DNA from: Azolla caroliniana
Taxonomy: Eukaryota > Polypodiophyta
DNA: 64,000 bases
Assembly: GCA_043228905.1 (NCBI GenBank)
Contig: JBHGNT010000008.1
Span: forward strand, 7,254,001-7,318,000
Direction: 5' to 3'
Part shown: piece after piece, positions 10,971-21,235 of the stretch
Layout: each line of letters starts with the position of its first letter
Position numbering within the stretch: the stretch's first letter is position 1
Notes under the pieces: model-generated
Told to the model about the DNA's origin: nothing
The model's database searches: none
Seen by the model: the letters and a program-made list of their open reading frames with translations, nothing else
Made by a program: the position numbers and the translations under genes

Positions 10971-11197
10971 ACTTCATTTGGTCAGATGACATTCAAAAAG
11001 ACCAGTCGGATCTGTTCCTCTCATCGTTGTAGTCACCCGAAGCAGGATCAGCATGGAGATCAATACAATCTACACATAATCTGTGATCGACCCTTTGATA
11101 TCGACAATCGGAATAGGAAAAGTAGTTAAATGTGCTCAATTCGGTTAGGTGATATTCAAGAAGACCAGTTGGCTTTGTCCCTCGACTCATCGTAGAT
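10971..11197 (+). repeat. two diverged ~60-bp direct repeats in the copia-old leader
   Basis: 10971-11030 and 11138-11197 align over most of their length: 'tcggttaggtgatattcaag' matches 'ttggtcagatgacattcaaa', both followed by 'aagaccagt' and ending 'ctcatcg(t)tgtag'. They lie between the decayed primer site and gag. Confidence 0.6.
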
Positions 11198-11363
11198 ACT
11201 TTGAGCAACTTTAGTACCCAACTACCATCCTAAATCCAATCAACTAATCAATCGGCCAATTCGGGTTAAATTTGACTAGGGTGATTGGTTGTAGTCACTC
11301 CGGATCGAACACGTTGACATTTGAATCCGTTTCGGCTCGTGTTCAAACTCTTCTAGAACGAAT

Positions 11364-12200
11364 TTGGGTGACCCAGTCGGTTATACCCAACCACTGTTCA
11401 CAGCTAACTCTGAACAGAGCCTCCCAAAATTGACGCGGATGACATCAACATCCCGCTCATCAGAGATGAGTCTACGGAAGTTCGACGAATCGAACTTCAA
11501 TTTCTGGAAGGAGCAAATGCAAGACTATCTAATAGTCAATGGTCAAATCGACCTAATCGGGACTGAAAATGCTCTAGAAGGATACAAGCCGAATGAGTGG
11601 ACGAAGTTGGACCGAATTGCCCGTGACACCATTCGGAGTTTGTGTACTTCCCAATGCAATCATGTTTGATTGCCTTCCAACTATGAAATACACTCTCAGA
11701 CACTTATGAAAAGAAGGTTGCCGCAACAAATAGGTACTTGATCCGGCACCTCTATAGTCTTCATATGAAAGAATATGTGTCGGTCCAGGCACACCTCAAC
11801 GAGTACGAAAGCCTAAGCTCCCAAAATTTGGCTAAGGGGACGACAATTGAAGACGAATTAAAAGCAATATTGCTAATGAGTAGTCTCCCACCTTCATGGG
11901 AAACTTTTGTCACAACTGTGTGCAATGTTGAACTGTTGTTGTGAAGTACTCCAAAGTCACGAGCTCAATCTTGACGGAAGCTGCTCAAAGGAAATCGTTT
12001 GCAAATGATTCAGTCAGTGATGCCTACATAGTACAAGGTTCGACTAACCGACCGAATAGTCGAGGAAGAAGTTCTTCTTAACCGTTGAACAATGTGTGAA
12101 GCCAGAGCAAGTCTCGAGACAAACGAACCTGCAACTACTGCAAGAAACCCAAACATATCAAGGCTGACTATTGCACCCTCAAAAGCCCGAAACAATAAAG
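11364..12200 (+). pseudogene. copia-old gag remnant
   Basis: The frame at 11364-11669 contains LRKFDESNFNFWKEQMQDYL, the conserved start of copia gag. A second frame (11738-11944) carries HLNEYESL and LLMSSLPPSWETF, the UBN2/gag-polypeptide signature. Near 12130 a broken CCHC knuckle reads CNYCKKPKHIKADYC, with one residue too many. The parts are in different frames, so the gene is dead. Confidence 0.75.
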
Positions 12201-12309
12201 CTTAGAGAGTCGATCACAAAAGGCATATGGCAAAAGGAGGTCAACTTTGTCGGCTCATCGGCCAAAGTCATGACAAACGACTCAAATATATTGTATATCG
12301 AGAACCTAG

Positions 12310-12721
12310 TGTCATGATGACACTTACATACGATTTGGGTTTACAAGGAATCGTAACCCACAACCTTGTTATATACGTGTCAAATTCTTAACCATTGTAA
12401 TGATATATTTACGTGTAAAGAATTTATAAACTATATGGAATATCATAAAATATTCTAGAGTACTCTATGTTCTAGAATGTTCTAGAATATTCGAGAGTGC
12501 TCTATTGTCTATAACGTTCTAGAATATTCTAGCATAATCTTTATTCTAAGATTTTCTAGAATACCCTATTAAGACTTATAAATATGCATCTAATAATAAG
12601 GGATGAACCAATTTGGTTCAACGCCATTCTAGAGCTCCCTTGTTGTTTACTCATTGTATTCCATCTTCTTGTGCAATACATTATCTTTACAATATACTCT
12701 CTCACTCTCTTAGTCTTGATA
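12310..12721 (+). repeat. 5' LTR of gypsy-1
   Basis: 412 bp, from TGTCATGATGACAC to ...AGTCTTGATA. It matches 18416 onward. TATAAATA lies at 12577. A region rich in 'ttctagaa' words (12450-12570) precedes the promoter. The 3' LTR is about 150 bp longer because a unit near the end is repeated there. Confidence 0.85.
12577..12622 (+). promoter_or_regulatory. gypsy-1 LTR promoter: TATA box and palindromic start region
   Basis: TATAAATA begins at 12577; 36 bp downstream is TTGGTTCAAC (12613-12622), the right arm of the dyad TGAACCAA-T-TTGGTTCA. The expected transcript start falls within this dyad. The right arm is complementary to the bases just after the LTR (12722-12733), which is what self-priming would need. 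Confidence 0.6.
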
Positions 12722-12738
12722 GTTTGAACCAATTTTTC
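12722..12738 (+). other. gypsy-1 putative self-primer binding site
   Basis: GTTTGAACCAATTTTTC directly follows the 5' LTR. It has no TGG start and does not resemble any tRNA 3' end I know. Its TTGAACCAA is the exact complement of TTGGTTCAA at the predicted 5' end of the element's own RNA. Confidence 0.55.
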
Positions 12739-12813
12739 TTTCCTCCCTCATTTCTTTCTCTTCCAAGAACCTTAATAAGTTCCCTTCTTTCTTTTCCTCT
12801 TCCCTCGTAAGAT

Positions 12814-13936
12814 ATGGAGTCCATGAGCAAACAAGAATATATGTGCGTCCTTTCTGAGCTCGACATGTTCACGAATAAATTTGTGGCACTAGAGCAAGAA
12901 AATCAAAGGCTACTTGGGGAACTACAACATGTGAGTACCGAGAAAGCGCAACAATATGAAGAGTTGTCACAACGGGTTCACCAACTCGAGGCTACTATAT
13001 TATCATTACGAGAACAAGTGTCGGGGGTTCAAAACTACCCCAAAGAACTGAAGATTAGCTCCCTGCTAAGTTTGATGGTACGAGGTCTCTATTTCGAGGC
13101 TTTTTGAATCAAGTACATTTGGTTATTCAGTTACATCCCAATCGATACTGAACATAAGCTGCTCATGTGGGATTAGTAGGAACCTTGCTAAGCAGTACAA
13201 CACTAGCATGGTTTGCACCACTCCTCGAGAAGAAATCACTGTTGTTGGAGGATTTTGAGGCATTTGTTAAGGAGTTTCAAGCTAGCTTCGGAGATACATA
13301 CAACACTACGACAACAACAAACAAGATTTGAAGGCTCCAACAAGGAGATCGTCCCGCGTCGGCTTACGCAGCTGATTTCCATCTCTTGGCATGCGATATC
13401 CCTTGGGATGAGGCAGCTCTAATGGATCAATTCCGTCGAGGTTTGCGTAATAATGTCAAATATCTTCTTCTTACCTTTCATGAAGATCCAAAATCTCTTA
13501 CAAAGGCAATTAGTTGAGTTGTGCGATGTGATAATCTCCTATTTGAGCGACGCTCGGAGTGCCAACAAATGTTGCACCGTCAATTGGAATAAACGTACAC
13601 TTCTATAGTCGCAACGCCTCCACAAGTTTCTAGACCCATCGCGAGGGATGGCCCAACTCCAATCGAAATAGAGTCAACACAACGTCGGGGGGCCTTATCG
13701 GATGCTGAGAAGCAACGATGTCAAGCACATCACTTATGTTTATATTGTGGGGTCTAGGACATATAGCCATGAATTGTCCGCATAAACCTAGACATCAAGT
13801 ATACCAAATAAGTGCACAAGACAACGCTACTTCAAGCTCCATGATTATTTCTAATAACATGAGTAAGCCTAGTAGTCCATGCCATGAGAGTAGATTCGAT
13901 GTCTTGAGCCAATTAGAGGATGTGTTAAACAACTAA
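12814..13936 (+). pseudogene. gypsy-1 gag (broken)
   Basis: It starts MESMSKQEYMCVLSELDMF and contains a coiled-coil segment rich in Glu/Gln (ALEQENQRLLGELQ), followed in shifted frames by the capsid-like region (ACDIPWDEAALMDQFRRGLR-like text near 13390-13445) and a broken zinc knuckle at about 13735-13780 (GHIAMNCPHKPR). It ends VLNN-stop at 13936. Several frameshifts and stops separate these parts. Gypsy-2 gag gives the intact order. Confidence 0.8.
13924..13930 (+). other. gypsy-1 candidate -1 frameshift site GTTAAAC
   Basis: At the end of gag the frame reads G TTA AAC AAC TAA. Slipping back one base gives GTT AAA CAA CTA AGT, a frame that stays open into the protease. GTTAAAC fits a known class of slippery heptamer (arterivirus type). 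The same heptamer is in the same place in gypsy-2. Confidence 0.65.
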
Positions 13937-14475
13937 GTTCGGCCAAAATAGGAGCCATTTGGTTTGACAACCCTAGATATGTAGAGTTAGTTCCTAGTTG
14001 TGGTTCCATTCCATCAAATCAAGTTAGTCGAGTTTTTTCTGCACAAGTTGAGCTTAGCACATCTACTTGTCATCGAGGCCTAGTTTCTGCCCTCTTAGAG
14101 TTTGGAGCCAACCCTTGTTTCATGGATCGTGAGTTTGCATTGACACAAAACATCCTCTTGAATAGCCTCCCTAACCCAGTATCCGTAGAAGTCATCGATG
14201 GCCGTTCCATAGCATCAGGTGATATAGTTGAAGAGTCCAAGCCAATTTGTGTAGTTCTTAGTGATTTGGCAAGCATAATCTCTTTCAACATTATTTGTAG
14301 TCCAAAACACCCATTAGTTCTATGTCTCCCCTGGTTTGAACTACATAACCAGAAGATTGATTGGATGAAAAGAACAATTGAGGAATCCCAAGAAAATAGA
14401 ACTACATTCGCATCCCTCAACACTCCAATATTTGATACTAGATCCCATAAGTTATCAACCTTCTCTCTCCATTAG
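13931..14475 (+). pseudogene. gypsy-1 aspartic protease region
   Basis: In the -1 frame after gag the sequence reads KIGAIWFDNPR..., then ALLEFGANPCFMDREFA, where the protease active site is expected (gypsy-2 has LLDFGANSCFMD). The catalytic Asp is Glu here, a disabling change. It continues through VIDGRSIASG and LCLPWFELHN and is cut by the solo LTR. Confidence 0.75.
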
Positions 14476-14481
14476 TTACGA

Positions 14482-15389
14482 TGTCGTGGTGTGACGTGTG
14501 CACTGTGAGAAAAAACGAGCTTTCACGCACATCTTATGAAATAATATATAAATGAAAATAATAATAATAATAAGTAACTTGTTGTAGCTTAGTGGTTAAG
14601 GCTTATAGATATATATAGAGAGAGGTATAGTTAAGGCTTATTATGGGTCGCCCATTTTGCCTTAGGGGTGTACTAGTAGGGTTTCATCTTATCCTCCTCA
14701 TCTTCTTGGGTTAGGGTTTTGTAGCCTCCCTTTCTCCTTATCCCTTTTTCCTTCTACTTTTTCTTGTAGGGTTAGGGTTTGAGAGCTTCTTCTTTCTACT
14801 TTTCTATCTTTCTCCTCAACATATTAGAGAACCCGAGGTTTAGGGTTTTTATGTTCCTTATGAGTGTGTGGGGTTCTTCTTTCTTATAAGTTTTAGGGTA
14901 GTGAGTTTTGCATCTACTTGTGAGTTAGGGTTAGGGTTCCTTATACGACAATTTCTTCAACATCTCGATGGTGGTCAACTCGGTGGCCGATTGCGGAAGG
15001 GAGGTTGTAGTGGCACGAGAGCTACTCCGAATTGAGGCAACATGGCCATCAAAAGTAGTTGAGCTCAGAGCCCACTAGACTCGCTTTCATCAGATTATTT
15101 TCAGCCCCTTGTGTATTGATTAGCTGTTTTTTAATAATGATGAAACTATTTCTATGTAAAAGAATCACCTAAATCGTGGTATCTAACCTAATCGTTGTAC
15201 AAACCCTAAATTTTGCAACATAACTCTTGTATATTTTTGTCTACATTTCTCCCTAACCTCATGCGTATTCTCCTTAAACATTTGCTAATCGTGGTAACGA
15301 ATCTCCCACTTCCTTACCCCTTGTGTCTCCCCATTCCAAGGCCCTGGCGGTCCCGTTCAAGCGACACACACATGCAAAACTTTGCGACA
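14482..15389 (+). mobile_element. solo LTR of a TGTCG...CGACA gypsy family inside gypsy-1
   Basis: 908 bp from TGTCGTGGTGTG to TTTGCGACA, with the same terminal TGTCG/CGACA and a 'ggccctggcggtcccg' word near the 3' end that is shared with gypsy-3 and gypsy-4 LTRs. It separates protease from RT of gypsy-1. Flanks are ACGA on the left and ATGT on the right, best explained as a mutated 4-bp duplication of ACGT, because gypsy-2 reads GCGT at the homologous place. It contains several TTAGGG/TTTAGGG-like words (14700-14940) and a perfect A-box match TAGCTTAGTGG at about 14587. No internal coding sequence is present. Confidence 0.75.
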
Positions 15390-15399
15390 ATGTAAGAGG

Positions 15400-16815
15400 G
15401 AATGAGGACATGTTCGTATTTGCAATCGTAGCAACTCCATCCAATTACCAAAAAAATATAAAGAGTTTTTAGACGTCTTTGATAAGGTGAAGGCAAATAC
15501 ACTACCAGAGCATAGGCCATATGACTGCCCTATTGACTTACAACTAGGGATAGAACCGCCATGGGGGCCAATTTATAATCTCTCACTTGTAGAGCTAGAG
15601 ACTTTACGGGAATATATCGATGAGAATCTGGCAAACGGATTCATCAGGCATTCTAGATCCCCTATTAGTGCACCTATCTTCTTTGTTAAGAAGAAAAACG
15701 TGTCTCTTCGGTTGGTCGTGGATTATCGAGGGCTGAACAAAGTGATTATTCGGAATAGATATGCTCTACCATTGATCTCAAACCTTTTGGAATGTCTCAG
15801 TGGAGCAAAATATTTCACAAAATTGGATTTTCGTGGTGCATACAATCTAGTTCGGATTCGTCTAAGGGATGAATGGAAAACTGCTTTTCGCACTTGTTAT
15901 GGACATTTCAAGTATACCGTGATGCCATTCGGTCTCACAAATGCGCTTGTAGTGTTCCAACATATGGCGAATGATATTTTTCGAGATTTTCTCAATATCT
16001 TCAGAATGGTTTACCTGGACGACATTTTGATCTACTCGAAGACTAAAGAGAAGCATGACAAACATGTTCGTGAGGTATTACGTCGACTACGAGAATATGG
16101 TCTCTACGCAAAATTAGAAAAGTGTAGTTTTGGACAGAATCAAGTGGAGTTTTTGGGGTATGTTGTATCATCAACTGGTATCTCTATGGACCCAATGAAG
16201 GTTCAAACAATTTTAGATTGGCAAACACCCCTTTCAGTGCCTAATGTACAATGTTTTCTGAGGTTTGCAAATTTTTATCGGAAATTCATTAAAAATTATT
16301 CCAAGGTTGTGCTTCTTTTCACCCGACTCACACACAAAAATCAACCATTCATATGGAATTCAGAGGCGACCGAGGCGTTCGAAAGTTTAAAACGAGCATT
16401 TACAACAACGCCTATTTTGGCTCATGTTGATCCCAAGAAACGCTTAATCCTTGAAGCTGATGCATCCGACTTTGCATTAGGAAGTGTTCTATCGCAAACT
16501 GGAGATGATGGGCAACTACATCCTATTACTTTTCATTCCTGAAAATTCGAAGCTGCTAAGATTAACAACGAGATCTATAACAAAGAGCTTATGGTAATTG
16601 TGGATTCTTTTCAACAATGGCGACATTTTCTGGAAGGTTCTTCTCAGCAGATCATTGTCTACAATGATCACAAGAACCTAACATATTTCCAAAATGCTCG
16701 AGTCTTAAGTCGGCGATAAGCTCGTTGGGCACAATTTTTGACTCACTTCGACTTTGTAATCATATATCGCCTAGGGATGCAGCAAGGAAAAGCGGATGCT
16801 CTTTCTTAGCGGTCT
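15400..16815 (+). pseudogene. gypsy-1 reverse transcriptase and RNase H
   Basis: The RT frame is open from 15487 to 16542: [20 protein letters not shown], the catalytic YLDDILIYSK near 16015, and the FLGYVVSSTGISMDP and FLRFANFYRKFIKNYSKV motifs. RNase H begins LILEADASDFALGSVLSQ and is broken by stops at about 16540, 16717 and 16807, mostly where gypsy-2 has CGA, CAA or CAG. The motifs belong to chromoviruses. Confidence 0.85.
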
Positions 16816-18423
16816 TATATGGAACTTCGTCCAAGAGAACCAGCTTTTGAGCATAAAAAAGAAATCCTTTTGGGTCCAAATCGCCTACGATTAATGGCAA
16901 TTAATTCCATAACCACACCTAGGGATTCCACTTTTCTTGATTCCATTCGAGATCATATGGCTATTGATGTGTTCGCAAAAGATATTTTGGATCATATCCC
17001 TCATACTAACTATAGGCAGTTCTATTGGCATGGTGGTTTTCTGTTTCGACAAAACCTATTGTATGTTCCTGATGGTTCCCCACGCTTGCAAGTCTTAGAA
17101 CATTGTCATGACACACCAATGGCTGGACATTTTGGAGTTGCCAAAACTCTAGAATTAGTTTCTTGGCAATATTGGTGGCCTTGACTTTGTCATTTTGTGG
17201 AGGAGTATGTCTGAAGTTGTGATACATGTTGTTGATCAAAGAGTCCTCGACACCGATCATATGGGTTACTACAACCACTTCCAATTCCTGAAAATCCTTG
17301 GAAGTCTATATCCTTGGGTTTCATTACCGATCTCCCAATTTCGAGGGCTTTTGATACCATTCTGACCATGGTCGATCGACTTACCAAAATGGCACATTTT
17401 TTGCCATGTACAAAGTCTATTACTAGTCAAGAGACATTGGATCTAGTTATGCAAGAGGTGTTCAAGCATCATGGTCTCCCAGACGATATTATTAGTGATC
17501 GAGGTCCACAATTCATCTCAAAGTTATGGAAGCACATGTTAAAACTTCTTCGAGTTTCGGTTAAGCTTTCTTCGGGCTACCATCCAAAGACTAATGGCCA
17601 AACCGAGCGTACCAACTAGACTTTGGAGCAATATCTTCATTGTTTCAACAACTATCAACAGGATGATTGGATTGATTTTCTACACTTGGCGGAATTCGCT
17701 TATAATAATTCAGTCCATTCGTCTACAAGATATTTGCCATTTTTCACAAATACGGGTTCTCATCCTCGTTGGACGATGACTAAACACCCCGGAGTTCCTA
17801 TCAACCATGTTGATGCAGATCGTCTCAGTCGTCTCCAAGAAATTCACGCTACCATTATCCACAATTTGCGCGATGCTCAAAGTACATACAAGAGGATTGC
17901 GGACCGTCATCGCCTAGACTTCGCAGAAACGTTTCAGGTCGGGGATCGTGTATGGCTTCTACAACACAACATCAAGACCACTAGGCCTTGTGGTAAATTA
18001 GATTACCAACGGTTTGTCCCGTACGAGATCACTGGTAATATAAGCGATGTTGCATTTCGTCTTGGCCTCCCTCCTCACATGCATCTTCACCCCTTGTTTC
18101 ATGTCTCCCTTCTCGAACCTTACACCACAAGTTCAATTCCGGGCCATCTTACAACTCCCCCACCACCTATAGAGTTTTTGGAAGGAACGGAATTCGAGGT
18201 TGCTGCCATTCTCGATTCCAAGATCATGCGCAACAAGTTGTATTACTTGGTTGATTGGTTAGGCTATACACCCAATGATCGAACTTGGGAACCTACAACA
18301 AATCTTGTCAATGTTGCGGACATGTTCACCAAATTTCATCGACAATATCCTCATAAGCCAGGTCCTAGTTCAACCCATACCACCCGTGATAGGGATCGTC
18401 GAAGAAGGGGCATAGTGTCATAA
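16816..18423 (+). pseudogene. gypsy-1 integrase with C-terminal chromodomain
   Basis: It contains a zinc-binding H...H/C...C region (HCHDTPMAGHF; SCDTCC) and the catalytic core D (GFITDLPISR), D (IISDRGPQF) and E (NGQTERTN). The C-terminus carries AAILDSKIMRNKLYYLVDWL and a following YTPNDRTWEP, a clear chromodomain expected to direct integration by binding modified histones. Stops occur near 17183, 17215 and 17618. The frame ends at TAA 18421-18423, a few bases inside the 3' LTR. Confidence 0.85.
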
Positions 18424-18977
18424 TGACACTCACATATGATTTGGGTTTACAAGGAATTGTAACCCACAACCTTGTTATATACGTGCCGAGTTCTTAACCA
18501 TTGTAATGATATATTTATGTGTAAAGAATTTATAAACTATATGGAATATCATAAAGTATTCTAGAGTACTCTATGTTCTAGAATGTTCTAGAATATTCGA
18601 GAGTGCTCTATTGTCTAGAACGTTCTAGAATATTCTAGCATAATCTTTATTCTAAGATTTTCTAGAATACCCTATCAAGAATTATAAATATGCATCTAAT
18701 AATAAGGGATGAACCAATTTGGTTCAATGCCATTCTAGAGCTCCCTTGTTGTTTACTCATTGTATTCCATCTTCTAATGCAATACATTATCTTTACAATA
18801 TCCTTTCTCTCTCTCTCTCTCAATCTTGATAGTATCTTCTAGTGCAATACATTATCATTACAATATAATCTCTCTCTATCTCTCTCTCTCAGTCTTGATA
18901 GTATCTTCTAGTGCAATACATTATCTTTACAATATAAACTCTGTCTCTGTCTCTCTGTCTCTCTGTCTCTCTCGACA
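18416..18977 (+). repeat. 3' LTR of gypsy-1, with internal triplication
   Basis: 562 bp. The 3' part contains three tandem copies of a ~70-bp unit ('gtatcttctagtgcaatacatt...ctctctctc...cttgata') where the 5' LTR has one. The (CT)n and (TGTC)n tracts at the end are also longer. It ends CGACA, followed by the target duplicate CCTAG. Confidence 0.85.
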
Positions 18978-20729
18978 CCTAGTCAAATCATAAGTTCTGC
19001 TCATGACTCAGGAATCAAGCACCTGGCTCCAAGACTCAGGTGCGTTGTACCAAGTGACTCCTCGTAGATCTCAGTTCCAACAATATTTGGCTCTGAATTC
19101 TGACTTAGTCCAAGTTAGGAACTCGCAACAGTGTCATAATTTGTATTGACATTGTAGAGCTCAATCTTCCAGGAGGCTCTACATTGGTACTACATAATTT
19201 CCGACACGTACCTAAACTATCACGAATGCCGATCTCAGTCGGACAACTTGATGGAGACGACATCCATGCCGACTTCTCATCAGGAGGGTGGACACTTCAC
19301 AGGGGGAACCTCCTGCTTGCTCGAGATCCGAAAGTACATTCACTATACTCAATATATGTCACACTCAAAGAGGGTGACTTGTTTCTGGTTGATATTCCCG
19401 TGTCATCACTTTGGCGGAGACAACTCAGATACCTCAGGAAGGTCAGCATCACGTACTTATCTAGAGTTGGATACATCCCCAAACCCTCCTCTTACCACCA
19501 AATTTGCGAGCATTGCGAGTATGGCAAACAAACAGTCGTTGCACACCCCATGATAGCACCAAGAGAATTGAATCCGCATGATCTAGTTCAATTGGACATC
19601 TGTGTTCCGATGCCACGTCAATCTCTTGGTGGTGCCTTCTATTTCGTGAGCTTCATCGACGTTTCAACTCAAAAGGTGTGGGCATATCCAATCAGAACCA
19701 AAGATCGGTTGTTCTCAATCTTTTCCAAATGGATCTCTATGGTAGACTAGTCGCTATGGTAGAGAACTAGTCTGCCCGGAAGCTAAAACACCTTTGGACG
19801 GACAATAGGGGAGAGTTTAAGTCTAAAGAATTTGTCAGGTTTTGCCGACAACGCGACATCAAACGTGAATACACGACACCACATAGTCTAGAGGAGAACA
19901 TAATTGCTAAAAGGATGAATCAGACATTTCAGGAACGAATACTGTCCATGCTCCAACACTCTGGACTATCAGATGTCTTCTGGGCAGAGGCCCTACTTAA
20001 GACAACACACATAATCAATATGACGCCAAGTAGGCCTCTAGGACTTCAAATTCCTTGGGAATTATGAATCGACAAAAAGCCGAATTATGAGAAACTGAGG
20101 ATTTTCGACTACAAGGCTTATGCTCTCGTGCCAAAAGCTTGCACCGAGGTCGAGGAAATCTATATTCCTTGGCTATGGACTAGATGACGAGATTGGATAC
20201 CGGCTCTGAGACCCCGAGAATAGACGAATTGTTTGAAGTTTAGACGTAGTGTTCAATTAGTCGGCTATGCATAAGACGGCCAAAAGGCCTATTGAAGTCT
20301 GAAGGGTAACTTTCTCGGAAGTGTCGGCCCTTCATGATGGCCCAACTCATAACATGAGGTCGTCTCACGAGAAGCCGAATCCTCTAGCACCAAATCGACT
20401 CCAACCGATTCTGCACAACCAAATGTTTCGGTTTTAGATAATCAGACCCACACACCCGATGCAACTAGTCTAATCATACTGAGAAGGTCTGAGAGATTGC
20501 CACAACCTTAGGAGAGATACTCTCCTAGAGTCTTCTTTACACACGTTGGTGAACTGGCATTGTATAAAGAAGCATCAACATCAGCCGATTCAGCCGCATG
20601 GCATCTAGCAATGGAGTCAACTAATGAACTCAATTCAACAAAATTTGACTTGGAACCTAATCGAACTATTGAAAAATTGACGTGCTCTTCCGTGCAAGTG
20701 GGTCTATAGAATAAAAGAGACGTATGATT
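18978..20729 (+). pseudogene. copia-old protease and integrase remnants
   Basis: After gypsy-1 the element resumes with the protease motif DSGALYQVTPRRSQF (catalytic DSG kept). Then come the integrase zinc finger (HQICEHCEYGKQ), the first catalytic Asp (QLDICVPM), the second (WTDNRGEF) and the third motif as NIIAKRMNQ, where copia has N-x2-AERMN, so the catalytic Glu is Lys. The C-terminal integrase region runs to about 20.3 kb with stops. At 20690 the RT start KWVYRIKETYD is cut by Ret5. Confidence 0.8.
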
Positions 20730-21168
20730 TGTTGTCACCGGGCTGGACAAGCCCCTAACACAGGGTGTCCCTATGGAACACTTCACCAAAGGGGTGGTGC
20801 GGTAAGGAATGTGCACACCGTAATACAAAACCGATCCTTCCCGGTTACTATTCGGAATGATTAACTTGATACACGCGTATGATAATCACATTAAGCACAG
20901 AACGGTATTAACAAGTTAAACCATATGCAAAGACACAACACTTTTCTATTAATTATTCGTTGTTACTTACATCGTCTTCAGATCCTTTTATAGGTATCCG
21001 GTTGGGTTACAAACCGGTGCCAAATGGCTATCGGCTACGAATCGGTTCATATCTAGATCGGCATACCAATTCTGGGTCCGTCCATTCGCTCTTATAATTA
21101 TCATAATTTATCTAATTACAACTCCCAAAACCAGCTCCCCTTTCATACTTTGGCCTAACCGGCCAACA
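20730..21168 (-). repeat. 3' LTR of Ret5
   Basis: 439 bp. On the minus strand it runs TGTTGGCCGG... to ...GGTGACAACA, with TATAAAAGG near 20985. The part from about 21085 to 21168 matches 60394-60477. No obvious polypurine tract lies next to it, which is unusual for an LTR retrotransposon. Confidence 0.65.
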
Positions 21169-21235
21169 CATGGCACGCCTGTGGGACAGTACATTGTACG
21201 TCGAACCCACGGTTAGCCCCTTCATTCATCCTCCA

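Larger units (their letters stand above)
10389..12309 (+). mobile_element. copia-old, 5' fragment (decayed Ty1/copia element; host of the nest)
   Basis: Internal DNA starts at TGATATCAGAAT (10389-10400), a mutated form of the initiator-Met-tRNA primer site TGGTATCAGAGC. Gag remains follow. The element is broken at 12309 by gypsy-1 and resumes at 18978 with its protease. The stretch 10.4-11.3 kb holds open frames with no recognised product (for example 10526-10855). The copy is old and has many stops and frameshifts. Confidence 0.7.
12310..18977 (+). mobile_element. gypsy-1: Ty3/gypsy chromovirus, full-length but decayed
   Basis: The element is bounded by TGTCATGATG... and ...TCTCTCGACA and flanked by the 5-bp duplication CCTAG (12305-12309 and 18978-18982). 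Order: LTR, self-primer-like site, gag, protease, RT, RNase H, integrase, chromodomain, purine tract GAAGAAGGGGCATAG, LTR. It is inserted between gag and protease of copia-old. A solo LTR (14482-15389) is inserted between its protease and RT. Stops and frameshifts occur in every domain. It is closely related to gypsy-2, which helps to read it. Confidence 0.9.
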
